Assembly (NCBI RefSeq): GCF_001695575.1
Contig: NZ_LUAX01000008.1
Span: forward strand, 124,001 to 188,000
DNA: 64,000 bases
From: Vibrio europaeus
GTDB lineage: Bacteria; Pseudomonadota; Gammaproteobacteria; Enterobacterales; Vibrionaceae
Direction: 5' to 3'
Shown here: piece by piece, positions 53,850-62,866 of the stretch
Numbering within the stretch: the first letter of the stretch is position 1
Layout: each line of letters starts with the position of its first letter
Program-made: the position numbers and the translations under genes
The notes under the pieces: model-generated
The model's database searches: none
Told to the model about the DNA's origin: nothing
The model's input: the letters and a program-made list of their open reading frames with translations, nothing else

Positions 53850-54316
53850 TGAATATTCGATTTTGGGTACCGCTGCTGGCGCTGTGGCTGTCTGGCTGCA
53901 GTTTATGGAGTGAGGACTTAGGGCAACCAAGGTTGGTCGTTAATCTGACGGCGGCAACAAACATTAACCCGAATGCAGAAGGTAAACCTTCTCCAGTGGA
54001 GCTGCGAGTGTACCAACTCACCAAACGCAATGCGTTTGAGCAAGCGGATTTTATTCAAATCTATGACGACGATCAGGGGATCTTAAAGTCTGAGCTAGCG
54101 GTTGTGCGTCAATTACCAAGCTTGTTGCCAGGTGAATCGCGTCAGGAGGTTATTCCATTGGGGGCCGGCGTTCAATTCATCGGTGTCATTGCGGGGTTTG
54201 CTGATTATCGAGAAGCAAAAAATAAGGTGATTTATCAACCTGTTATTGTCCATTCAGCGGCAATCAACATAGAAGTAGATGGCATCAATCTTACGGTGTC
54301 TGGGGAAGAAGAATAA
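53849..54316 (+). CDS. tssJ: T6SS outer-membrane lipoprotein TssJ
   Basis: 155 residues from ATG 53849. Lipoprotein signal with lipobox LSGC (Cys16 or 17), then PRLVVNLTAATNINPNAEGKPSPVELRVYQLTKRNAFEQADFIQIYDDDQGILKSELA, the TssJ/VasD pattern. Anchors the membrane complex to the outer membrane through TssM. Shares its last base with the tssK ATG (TAATG). Confidence 0.94.
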   Translation: MNIRFWVPLLALWLSGCSLWSEDLGQPRLVVNLTAATNINPNAEGKPSPVELRVYQLTKRNAFEQADFIQIYDDDQGILKSELAVVRQLPSLLPGESRQEVIPLGAGVQFIGVIAGFADYREAKNKVIYQPVIVHSAAINIEVDGINLTVSGEEE

Positions 54317-55632
54317 TGGACAACAATAAAGTTGTATGGAGTGAGGGGATGTTTTTATCACCCCAGCACTTCCAGCAGCAAGAGCGCTATGTTGAGAATT
54401 TCACGCGTGAGTTTGCAGGTCAAGTCAGCCCGAAGTGCTTCGGTGTTACGCACCTCGAGTTAGATCGTTCAATGCTCAATATTGGCAAAGTCTCTGTGCG
54501 CCGTGCTAAAGGGATATTCCCAGATGGTACCCCTTTTGTGGTTGATCAAGCGCTGGTCGTTGATGTGCCTAAAAACACCCATCACAAAAAAGTGTATTTG
54601 GCGCTTCCGGTTACCCGACCAGGCGCCGTAGATGTGGGCGAGGACGCCAGATTAAGGCACCGTGCTCTGGAACATCCTGTGTATGACACAAGCCGAGAGC
54701 AAAGTGATCCCGCCGCGTTGGAATTGGCCATTTTAAATCTACAACTCAAGCTTGAAGGGGATGAGCTTGAGGACTTTGTCTTGTTGGCCATCGCGGAAAT
54801 CAGTGAGCATAAGTCTGAGGGTGCGGTTGTGCTCAATCAAGCCTTTGTTCCCCAGTGTTTGCATTTTGGGGTCTCGACTTATTTGTCTGATTGTATCGCG
54901 GATGTGTTTGCACAGGTTCAGTACCGTTCGCGCGCCATTCATGCCCGCCTTCAGGCAGAGGCAAACAGCAAAAGTTACCAATCTTTGATGCGTGACTATC
55001 TATGGCTACAGGTGTTGGGGAGTTGGATGCCGAAACTTGAACAGTGGCATCTCGATCCTACGTTATTGACGCGACACCTGTACCTAGAATGTGTGTCGAT
55101 GGCCGGTCAGATGCAAGGGCTTGAAGGTAAGATGCCAAAATCTTTTCCTGCTTGGAACCCAGACGATCTCTACGCGGTGTTTTCGACGGTGTTCTCCGAG
55201 CTCTTAGTCTTGTTACGCGAAGTGCAAATTGACAATGTTTCCACCTTAGTTTGGGACAAGCAACTGTTTGTTAGTCGTCGTTTGCTGCGCACCATAGTGG
55301 ACGATCGCAGCCTGTATCATGAAGGTCGATTTATCATGGTGGTGTCGTCGTCTATTGGGGCGACTCGCTTGGGTGAAGAGTTCCCTCGCGCTGCTAAGTT
55401 AGCCGGCAACAGTGATATCGCAGGGTTGGTGCGTAATGCGCTGTCTGGCATTCCATTACGTCATTTGCCGTATGCTCCGTCGGAGCTTAAATCGTTGAAC
55501 GATGCTGCCTATTTCGAAGTCGACACTAAGTCGGACTTGTGGCAATCCCTTGTCAAGCGAGACGAGGCAATCGCGTTACATATCGACGAACGAATCGATG
55601 ACATTCGTGTCGACTTCCATGTGATTAGGTAG
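54316..55632 (+). CDS. tssK: T6SS baseplate adaptor TssK
   Basis: 438 residues. VVWSEGMFLSPQHFQQQERYVENF is the diagnostic N-terminus; later RSMLNIGKVSVRRAKGIFPDGTPF and a C-terminal FHVIR end. Connects the TssEFG baseplate to TssL and TssM. One-base overlap with tssJ; tssL starts eight bases after. Confidence 0.95.
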   Translation: MDNNKVVWSEGMFLSPQHFQQQERYVENFTREFAGQVSPKCFGVTHLELDRSMLNIGKVSVRRAKGIFPDGTPFVVDQALVVDVPKNTHHKKVYLALPVTRPGAVDVGEDARLRHRALEHPVYDTSREQSDPAALELAILNLQLKLEGDELEDFVLLAIAEISEHKSEGAVVLNQAFVPQCLHFGVSTYLSDCIADVFAQVQYRSRAIHARLQAEANSKSYQSLMRDYLWLQVLGSWMPKLEQWHLDPTLLTRHLYLECVSMAGQMQGLEGKMPKSFPAWNPDDLYAVFSTVFSELLVLLREVQIDNVSTLVWDKQLFVSRRLLRTIVDDRSLYHEGRFIMVVSSSIGATRLGEEFPRAAKLAGNSDIAGLVRNALSGIPLRHLPYAPSELKSLNDAAYFEVDTKSDLWQSLVKRDEAIALHIDERIDDIRVDFHVIR

Positions 55633-55639
55633 GTGTGAG

Positions 55640-56785
55640 ATGGCTGGATTATTCAACGAAGAGCCAACGGTTCGCCTTCAACGCACGGCGAGCGAACAAC
55701 CTCAAATACGGGAGCGAAGAGAAGCCCCAAATGTCGATACTTCAGGGACTGAACGATTAATCGAAGGACTGACGGTCTACGGGAGTCCTTTAATGAATGC
55801 GGCGACCGAGCTGCTCGGCATACTCGCCACCATACGTCGGCAAGGCGCTCCGAGAGATATCAACCGCTTTCGCCAACAGCTGTTAGGGGCGATCGAGGCG
55901 TTTCGTTTACGGGGTTTGCACTTGGACTATCACCCAAGTGTGATTGAGAAAAGCTGTTTTGTACTCTGCGCCGCTTTTGATGAAGCCGTGCTGTATACCA
56001 CGTGGGGGGACCGGGCTCGATGGGAAAACCACTCTTTGTTGAGCAAAGTTTTTTCACAGCGCAACGGTGGCGAAGCTTTCTTTGTGTTGCTGGAAAAAGC
56101 GAGTCAGCAACCAGGCAAACTGGTGGACTTCATTGAGTTGCAGTATGTCTTACTGTCATTGGGTTTCAAAGGACGCTATCGCCATGGCGATGATAGTCAA
56201 CTCTATGACATCACTGCCCGAGCTTACGGATTAATTCGCCACTATCGCTCTGAAACGCCAATGCCTGTGCCTCAAACGCCAGTGCTAAAGGAAGGGAAAC
56301 AGCCGTGGCTAATGATCAGTATGGCGAAAACGATGGCGGTCACGTTTTTGCTTCTTGGGTGTGCGTATGGCTTTACAGAATATTGGTACCACAGCCGCAG
56401 TCAACCGCTGCTGACACAGTTTTCAGCCATCGACATGTCGGGCGTCAGTTTCAAGAAATCCAACAGTGATTTGGTGTATTTGAGTACGGATGATGATTTA
56501 GGTCGAGTGAGCGACACCCCTGATCTCCAAGGCGAGAAAAAGGAAGAGCAAGTCGCAGCATTGGAATGGGAGATCATCTTAGCGGTGTTCTCTCGACCAA
56601 GTGATGCCCTTCGGTTGTCGTCTGAGCTTAACCAGGCGGGGTATGAGTCATTCACGCGGGAAAGCGAGCATGGTATCGAGCTGTATCTGGATGCGGGTGA
56701 AGACCTCAAAACCATACGTAAGTTGAAGAATGAGCTAAATGTTCGTTTTGGATTAAACGCCACAATCAAAAGAGCGCAGAAGTAA
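55640..56785 (+). CDS. tssL: T6SS inner-membrane protein TssL with C-terminal SPOR domain
   Basis: 381 residues. IcmH/DotU domain (about 35-215: LTVYGSPLMNAATELLGILATIRRQG, FVLCAAFDEAVLYT, SLLSKVFSQRNGGEAFFVLLEKASQQP), a single membrane helix near 230-250 (AKTMAVTFLLLGCAYGFTEYW), then a linker and a SPOR-like domain (about 310-378: EWEIILAVFSRPSDALRLSSELNQAGYESFTRES). SPOR domains bind denuded peptidoglycan; TssL proteins with wall-binding extensions are known. Part of the membrane complex with TssJ and TssM. Confidence 0.93.
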   Translation: MAGLFNEEPTVRLQRTASEQPQIRERREAPNVDTSGTERLIEGLTVYGSPLMNAATELLGILATIRRQGAPRDINRFRQQLLGAIEAFRLRGLHLDYHPSVIEKSCFVLCAAFDEAVLYTTWGDRARWENHSLLSKVFSQRNGGEAFFVLLEKASQQPGKLVDFIELQYVLLSLGFKGRYRHGDDSQLYDITARAYGLIRHYRSETPMPVPQTPVLKEGKQPWLMISMAKTMAVTFLLLGCAYGFTEYWYHSRSQPLLTQFSAIDMSGVSFKKSNSDLVYLSTDDDLGRVSDTPDLQGEKKEEQVAALEWEIILAVFSRPSDALRLSSELNQAGYESFTRESEHGIELYLDAGEDLKTIRKLKNELNVRFGLNATIKRAQK

Positions 56786-56786
56786 G

Positions 56787-59700
56787 ATGGGTAAAAAGAT
56801 ATTGTCAATATTTGTGGTGATGAGTGCGCTGATGGGGACGCTTGCACTTTGGTTGTGGTTACCTGATGAACAGCCGGCTTGGATCAAGTGGCTCGCGCTG
56901 AGCCTTACCGCGGTAATTATGAGTGTGACGGTGATCTACTGGTGGCGCCAGCGGGCAAAGTCTAAAACGACGTCAGAAGAGCACGATCAGTCGGTCTTAT
57001 TGAAGCAAGACACCAGAGTGATCGAACAGCTGTTTCGTCTGGCGGTCAAAAAAATACTTGGGCAAGGGCGCAACAAGCTTGACAGTTTATACCGTCTCCC
57101 TTGGTACTTGGTGCTCGGAGGTGAGCAAGACGCCAAAAGTTCGGTCTTGCTTCAAAATGGGTTTGAACCGATCAATGAACGTACCGAGCACGACAGTGAT
57201 ACCGAGCAGTACCTGCGCTTTTGGAGCAATGATCACGCGGTTGTCGTCGAAGTTGGTCATCGCATATTCGACAGTGAAGGCATCGACGAAGCGTTGTGGG
57301 GCGTTCTTGCCAAACAGCTTTTAAAGTATCGTCCTCGCCAAGGTCTTAATGGGATCCTAACGGTGATTGGTTGTGAGCGTTTGGTCGTAACGGACAATAA
57401 AGAACGTTCAAAGTTAGCGGCGATCTACCAGGAAGCCATTTTATCAATGGGAGGGGCACTGGATCTGGTTCTGCCCGTCTATATGTCTTTTTCTAAAGCC
57501 GATGGCATTGCGGATTTCATCGATTTCTTTGAAGGCTTTACCGCTTGTGATTCTGAAAACCCTTTCGGCATTACTTGTGACTATGATGTGTCACGCCGTT
57601 ATGACAAACATGACTTTGAGCAACAGAGTCACAAGCTGATTGAGGCGCTGGCCTTGCAACAGTTTGAACAACTCAATAATGCCAATGTGGACAAGGCGGA
57701 AGCGATACTCGCTTGGCCTTATCAGTTGAGAATTGTGTTTGAGCGGATCAATGAGCTTCTGAGCGAGATCGGTCGAGAGAACCGTGTGCGTGAAGCGGTT
57801 TGGCTCCGTGGCGCTTATTTAATGTCATCGGGGCAAAAAGGCATCAAGCATGACTTGTTAACTCACTCTGTCGCGGAGCGCGGAGAGTTCAACCGCCTCG
57901 AGACCAAAGAGCAGCAACCGAGTCGTCGTGGCTACTTTACGCAGCGAATCTTCAGTAAAGTCATACTTCCAGAGAAAAATCTGGTGGGCGTCAACGAGTG
58001 GCGACATGCGGGATATTTGGCTTTTCGTTCAGCGATCTTGGTCTCAATCATGGCGTTAATGGTGATTGGAGGCCTGAAGTTAAGGGATAACTGGACGGCG
58101 GATGAAAACTGGCGCAGTGCAGCTATCTCTCAGATTCGTTTCTACCAGTCGGATATCCAAGCATTAAGCCAAGACTATTCAATGTCTGATTTGGTGGCGG
58201 TCTTGGTTGAGTTGGGCGACGTTGTGATTGCTGGTATCCAACCTAAACCTTGGCATAAGCTCGTCAGTATCAAACAAGGTGAAACGGCAGAAACCATCTA
58301 CAAAACGTACGAAAAACAGCTTCATCAAATCTTGTTACCGAAGTTAGAAGAATTGATCAGTAGCGAGTTGTATGTATACGTCAATTTGGGTAATCCAAGC
58401 CGAATCTTTGAAATTTTGCGTTACTACCAAATGTTGTTTGACCGCGACCAGCTCAACATAGAAGAGCTGCAAGCGTATCTAGTGGATATTCTGAAAGATC
58501 AGGGGGAATTATCTTCAGATGAGTTGGCTCAACTCTCTCTGCTCATCGAAGATTTGTTCAGTGGCGATTACGACCAACAGTTAGTGCCAAATCAAGAGCT
58601 GATCGCCGTTGCGACCAATAATTTGGAAGGGTTGTCGCCCGAACGTTTGATCTATGCGCGGATTAAAAGCATGCCCCAATACCGCACACAGGTGGATCTG
58701 CGCCGACAATTGGGTGAAAAGTTCGATAGCCTGTTTACGTTCTCTACCGGTTTCCATGGCTACTTAGTACCAGAGGTTTTTACCAAGCAAGGGTATGGCA
58801 AGCTTGACTTGACGGCTAAATCTCCTCTGTTGAGAGAGCTGATGGGCGAGTTCAAAGCGATCCAGGGCGACATGTCTGGGGCCTCTGTCGTGGAACTCAC
58901 GGAACTGAGTAAGCAGATTCAAAGGTTGTACTTTGCCGACTATGTCTATTACTGGAAAGAAATGGTCAATAACATTGAGGTGAAGCCTTTTGCCGATGCC
59001 GCGGAGCTAAATTACGTCCTGCGCAATGTGAGGACACCGGCCAGCAGCCCATTGCTGGATGTCATGGAAGCGGTGGTCGTCAACACAACACTTGCGGTTG
59101 AAGAGCAACCAGATACCAAAGGACAAAAACGGGTAGCCAGTCAGTTGGGGCTGAAAAAAGCCAAGAAAGTGCTCAACAAAGCCAACAAAATCAATCGCGC
59201 GGTAGGCGACAAGCTACTTAGACTCCAGCCATCGTTTGTGGTGAATGAAGCCTTTTTACCGTTCTCTCAGTTTGTCAACGGCAGCGGAAAAGGGGCGACC
59301 CCTCATGATGAGCTGATTGTTGCGGTGACGGAGTTGACCAGTTTCTATGATACGGCGTTGACGAATGCTAATCCGGGCAAAGCATTTCATGAATATGCAC
59401 TGGCTCATGCTCAGGGGAGTCGAGATCCGATTGTGAAATTTCGTTTAGCGGGCAGCCAAGCACCAAACCAGGTTGCAAGTTGGGTGCAAAGCATCAGCGA
59501 ACAGGTCTGGGGACAGGTAGTGCAAGGAAGTGCTGACTATTTGAACACTCAGTGGGACGAACAAGTCTATCAATTTTACGCGGCGGCGATTGAAGGGCGT
59601 TTCCCATTCGCTCAGCATGGCCGGGGTGAGGTGAACTTAGATGATTTCAGTGCCTTTTTTAAACCCAGTGGCCGGGTTGACCAGTACATTGACCAATTTC

Positions 59701-60236
59701 TTAAGCCGTTCGTGTATTGGGATAATGGGCGCCTGAAAATCAATGAAGTGGATGGATTGACCTTACCGATCAGTGATTCGACACGAGCGCAGCTCGAACG
59801 AACACGACAAATTACGCGTATCTTCTTCGGATCATCTGGGGGAGAAATGGCATTAACGATTGGCTTAAAAGCCCAATCAATGAGCACAGATGTCACGGAG
59901 TTTCGTTTGCGAGATGCCCAAACGCTCTTTAGCTACCGACATGGTCCACGGGTATGGCGTGATGTGACGTGGCCTTCGCTCGGCGGTGACGACCATCTTA
60001 GCGCTGAGTTTTTCAACGGAGACAATCGTCTGGCTGGGCAATCCTTTACGGGTCAGTGGGCTCTGTTTCGAGCCATGTTTAGTCGTAGCAGTCGTGCAAC
60101 CACCAGTCGATTGGTGCGAACTCTGAATTATGACCTTGATGGTAACCAGATTGGTCTGGAGTTCTCATTGAGAGACTCCAATCAGAGCTTGGACAAGGCG
60201 GTGTTTTCACAATTCGCTTTGCCTAAGCAGTTGTAA
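56787..60236 (+). CDS. tssM: T6SS membrane-complex protein TssM
   Basis: 1149 residues. Two helices at the N-terminus (about 8-26 and 34-53), a cytoplasmic NTPase-like domain, a third helix near 412-430 (YLAFRSAILVSIMALMVIGGLKL), then the long periplasmic part ending in a beta domain (FFGSSGGEMALTIGLKAQSMSTDVTEFRL ... GQSFTGQWALFRAMF). The P-loop reads GGEQDAKSS (111-119) in place of a GxxGxGKT, so nucleotide binding may be lost, as in a subset of TssM. Spans the periplasm from TssL to TssJ. Confidence 0.94.
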   Translation: MGKKILSIFVVMSALMGTLALWLWLPDEQPAWIKWLALSLTAVIMSVTVIYWWRQRAKSKTTSEEHDQSVLLKQDTRVIEQLFRLAVKKILGQGRNKLDSLYRLPWYLVLGGEQDAKSSVLLQNGFEPINERTEHDSDTEQYLRFWSNDHAVVVEVGHRIFDSEGIDEALWGVLAKQLLKYRPRQGLNGILTVIGCERLVVTDNKERSKLAAIYQEAILSMGGALDLVLPVYMSFSKADGIADFIDFFEGFTACDSENPFGITCDYDVSRRYDKHDFEQQSHKLIEALALQQFEQLNNANVDKAEAILAWPYQLRIVFERINELLSEIGRENRVREAVWLRGAYLMSSGQKGIKHDLLTHSVAERGEFNRLETKEQQPSRRGYFTQRIFSKVILPEKNLVGVNEWRHAGYLAFRSAILVSIMALMVIGGLKLRDNWTADENWRSAAISQIRFYQSDIQALSQDYSMSDLVAVLVELGDVVIAGIQPKPWHKLVSIKQGETAETIYKTYEKQLHQILLPKLEELISSELYVYVNLGNPSRIFEILRYYQMLFDRDQLNIEELQAYLVDILKDQGELSSDELAQLSLLIEDLFSGDYDQQLVPNQELIAVATNNLEGLSPERLIYARIKSMPQYRTQVDLRRQLGEKFDSLFTFSTGFHGYLVPEVFTKQGYGKLDLTAKSPLLRELMGEFKAIQGDMSGASVVELTELSKQIQRLYFADYVYYWKEMVNNIEVKPFADAAELNYVLRNVRTPASSPLLDVMEAVVVNTTLAVEEQPDTKGQKRVASQLGLKKAKKVLNKANKINRAVGDKLLRLQPSFVVNEAFLPFSQFVNGSGKGATPHDELIVAVTELTSFYDTALTNANPGKAFHEYALAHAQGSRDPIVKFRLAGSQAPNQVASWVQSISEQVWGQVVQGSADYLNTQWDEQVYQFYAAAIEGRFPFAQHGRGEVNLDDFSAFFKPSGRVDQYIDQFLKPFVYWDNGRLKINEVDGLTLPISDSTRAQLERTRQITRIFFGSSGGEMALTIGLKAQSMSTDVTEFRLRDAQTLFSYRHGPRVWRDVTWPSLGGDDHLSAEFFNGDNRLAGQSFTGQWALFRAMFSRSSRATTSRLVRTLNYDLDGNQIGLEFSLRDSNQSLDKAVFSQFALPKQL

Positions 60237-60238
60237 AC

Positions 60239-60931
60239 ATGCCAATGGAAAGGACGATAAATCAAGGAAGAGCGTTCGTTAATCGTAATGCTCTCCGAGT
60301 GCCCGCCGGGCACCAAACTCGGTACTGTCATGAGACACCCCACGAGTATATCAAGCAGTTTACCGCGCCAGCCGAGCTGGCGCGGGAATACTCGGCCTTG
60401 ATTGATTGTCAGGGAGCGTGCGTTCAAGAGGTGTTAGGCGTCGACTGGTCTCATGGAATTTTACGGCTGTCGTACGATCCATGCGCCCTCACGCTAAGCC
60501 AGTTTACCTCAGCGGATCTTCCGACGTTTATTGCCATATTGCCACGTATTATTTCGGCCATTGAGCACTGTCACCAACGAGGGTGGGTGCACGGCGATAT
60601 TAAACCATCGAACCTGCTCTATGTGCCTAAGAATCATCAAGTGCGCTTGATTGATTTTGGTGCCAGTCATCGCATGGGCACCCGCCGTGAAACATTCCGT
60701 CACTGGCAAGGAACCCCCATGTTTGCTTCGTCGGCACAGCTCAATGGAGAGGGGCGGGTCGAGGCGAGAGATGACTGGTATTCGCTTAACAAAATCATCG
60801 AGCAAGTCATGCCGTTGGAGCGTGACTATACAAGACGTACAGAATTGGAGCGCTTAGCTCAGCGTTTGTGTACGCGAATCAGCGATAGGAAAGTGTATGA
60901 AAAAGAAAAAGCTTGCGACCGAGAATCTTGA
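60239..60931 (+). CDS. Small PpkA-like Ser/Thr protein kinase
   Basis: 230 residues. Catalytic HGDIKPSNLL (in place of HRDLKPxN), metal-binding IDFGAS, and an activation-segment end GTPMFASSAQL are clear; the glycine-rich N-lobe is not obvious and there is no transmembrane or periplasmic tail as in full PpkA. Probably a compact kinase that phosphorylates the T6SS (e.g. FHA protein partners). Two bases after tssM; its end overlaps the next gene by 35 bases. Confidence 0.82.
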   Translation: MPMERTINQGRAFVNRNALRVPAGHQTRYCHETPHEYIKQFTAPAELAREYSALIDCQGACVQEVLGVDWSHGILRLSYDPCALTLSQFTSADLPTFIAILPRIISAIEHCHQRGWVHGDIKPSNLLYVPKNHQVRLIDFGASHRMGTRRETFRHWQGTPMFASSAQLNGEGRVEARDDWYSLNKIIEQVMPLERDYTRRTELERLAQRLCTRISDRKVYEKEKACDRES

Positions 60932-62798
60932 CTTTGATGTCTCAACAATTAAGAGCAGCAGTGGGGAACTAAACGACAATTTAGGGTGTGCGATTGCCAT
61001 TGAAAATTGGTTAACAAATCTGTATTCGGTGTGTAAGAAATCGCAGCGCGCTTTGCCGTTTTTAGAAAAAGCCATTGATCTGGTGTACTCGGAGGTGGAA
61101 GCTGAACTGTATCGAACATCCGGAGGTAAGGCTAGCGCCTATAGTGCAGCCGAAGTAGCGAAGCACCCGGTGTGGGATTTTTTTGTACAGCGCGTTACCA
61201 AAAGGTATGGCAGTTTGGTGCGGGTCGTGAAGCCGCACCGTTCGCCAACGGAATCAGTACGTTCCAAATTGATCAACCGTACTTTCTCTCAAATGCTTTA
61301 CAACAAGAATCGCGTTCTTGAGCGTTCTAGCAACAGTATGCTGGCTTCGGGCGAGCTTGGCGTGCTTAAAGTTGAACTGCTGGATGCCCAAGTGGGGGCC
61401 TTAGTGGATGCCTACAACGGTCATCTAAAGCAAAATGATGAGCTGTGGCCTGCTTTAAACGAGCTGTTTCAAAAGCATGTGGGGACCTCGAGTAAAGCAG
61501 AAGGCTCAGTGAAGGAGGGCGGACCTGAAATCGATATCGCGGGCGACGTGTTTGCCGAGTATAAATTTGCGTACGAAAAGGTCTGGGACTTTGGCAAAAT
61601 GCGCAACAAAATCAACCTTGCGATGGAGGTCGGTGCGCGTGGCGGCTTTAAGGGCAATGTGCATGCCAAGGTTGGTCAAGGGGGGTCGGCCGGTTTTCGC
61701 GACAAAAAGGTTGGTGAAGAGGCGGGGCGTAAACTAGCGTCGACCAAGTACACAGAAGATTACACGCCAGGTAAAGGGGTGGAAGTCAACAAAAAAGAAG
61801 ACGCAAGCGACGACTCATTTGAAACGATGCAGTTGATCCCAGGCATTGACCTCGAAGTCAATGTTTCCTTAGCGGCTCAGGCTGGGTTGAGGTTAAAGTT
61901 TGAACATGAACTCACTATTGGTGACTTCATGGAGATGAAAAACGAAGCGGACTTGTTTGCAGGAGCAAACGTCAAGGCCGAGTTTGTCGCAACGGCGAAC
62001 ACGGCAAACTATTTTGCGTCTGATGAGATAATCAAATTTAAGGCGGGAGCGAGCGCATTTGCGGGGGTGAAAGCCACAGGCAGCAGCTCCATTTCGTTTA
62101 AAGCGCGCGGCATTAAAATGGCGGGGGCGAGTGTGACGGGTTCCGTTTCGGCAGGCATCGGTGTGTCGGCTGCGGTTGAAACCATTGTAAAGAGCTCAGG
62201 AGATATTAGCTTTAAGGCGGGAGCTGGGGCGACGGTTGGTGTCGGTAGCAGTGTGGATTTTGGTACCATGGTGAACCCTATGCTGGTGAAAATCCTTCTC
62301 TGGGACAAATTAGGTCATCGTCTTCGTTCACAACAAACCAAGCGAATCACCAACATTCAATACAACCGACAGGTCAATCAAATTGCTGTTAGTCGATGTC
62401 AAGACAACATTAGGACGGCAATGACCAATCTTGATCTGGAATATCGAACATTGGCTGAAGAACTGTGGCGGATCCCGACCTTCACCAATGTATCGACTCA
62501 AAATGAGGTTACTACGATACATGACGAGATCTCTCGTCCCAATCAACATGTGCTTGATCAATACTTAAAGACGTTGGGCGTGACAGATCACTTGCACATG
62601 GATGACGACGACGTTCTGCAAGCTGCTATTGATATCGATAATGATGCTCGAGAAGTCCAGGCTAACGCGGAGCGGGAGAAAGAGGCTAAGAAAGCTTTCT
62701 CGAAGAAGGGTAAGCGACTCAAAAGAGCTAACGCGATTCGCCGTAAGGCGGGGCCGTCTCCTGCAGGGTTGCTCGCGGTTCAGCCCCATACGGCTTAA
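60897..62798 (+). CDS. Hypothetical 633-residue protein between kinase and vgrG
   Basis: ATG 60897 with AGGAAAG upstream, inside the end of the kinase gene. Not recognised. N-terminal ~200 residues are helical; residues about 240-480 are rich in Gly, Ala, Ser and Lys in short repeated strands (FKAGASAFAGVKATGSSSIS, VSAGIGVSAAVET, FKAGAGATVGVGSSVDFG), like a beta-repeat or membrane-active domain; the C-terminus is a basic helical tail (EAKKAFSKKGKRLKRANAIRR). No signal peptide, PAAR or MIX motif. Placement right before vgrG fits a cargo effector or a VgrG adaptor; both are inference. Confidence 0.75.
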   Translation: MKKKKLATENLDFDVSTIKSSSGELNDNLGCAIAIENWLTNLYSVCKKSQRALPFLEKAIDLVYSEVEAELYRTSGGKASAYSAAEVAKHPVWDFFVQRVTKRYGSLVRVVKPHRSPTESVRSKLINRTFSQMLYNKNRVLERSSNSMLASGELGVLKVELLDAQVGALVDAYNGHLKQNDELWPALNELFQKHVGTSSKAEGSVKEGGPEIDIAGDVFAEYKFAYEKVWDFGKMRNKINLAMEVGARGGFKGNVHAKVGQGGSAGFRDKKVGEEAGRKLASTKYTEDYTPGKGVEVNKKEDASDDSFETMQLIPGIDLEVNVSLAAQAGLRLKFEHELTIGDFMEMKNEADLFAGANVKAEFVATANTANYFASDEIIKFKAGASAFAGVKATGSSSISFKARGIKMAGASVTGSVSAGIGVSAAVETIVKSSGDISFKAGAGATVGVGSSVDFGTMVNPMLVKILLWDKLGHRLRSQQTKRITNIQYNRQVNQIAVSRCQDNIRTAMTNLDLEYRTLAEELWRIPTFTNVSTQNEVTTIHDEISRPNQHVLDQYLKTLGVTDHLHMDDDDVLQAAIDIDNDAREVQANAEREKEAKKAFSKKGKRLKRANAIRRKAGPSPAGLLAVQPHTA

Positions 62799-62813
62799 TC
62801 GCAGACCTGTGAT

Positions 62814-62833
62814 GGCGGAAATGGATGTCCGCC
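62814..62833 (+). terminator. Small hairpin before vgrG
   Basis: GGCGGA/TCCGCC with an 8-base loop, 16 bases after the preceding stop. No T-run, so probably not an effective terminator. Confidence 0.3.
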
Positions 62834-62866
62834 TAACTATGATTGAATCAGTGGTTTAAAGTACAT

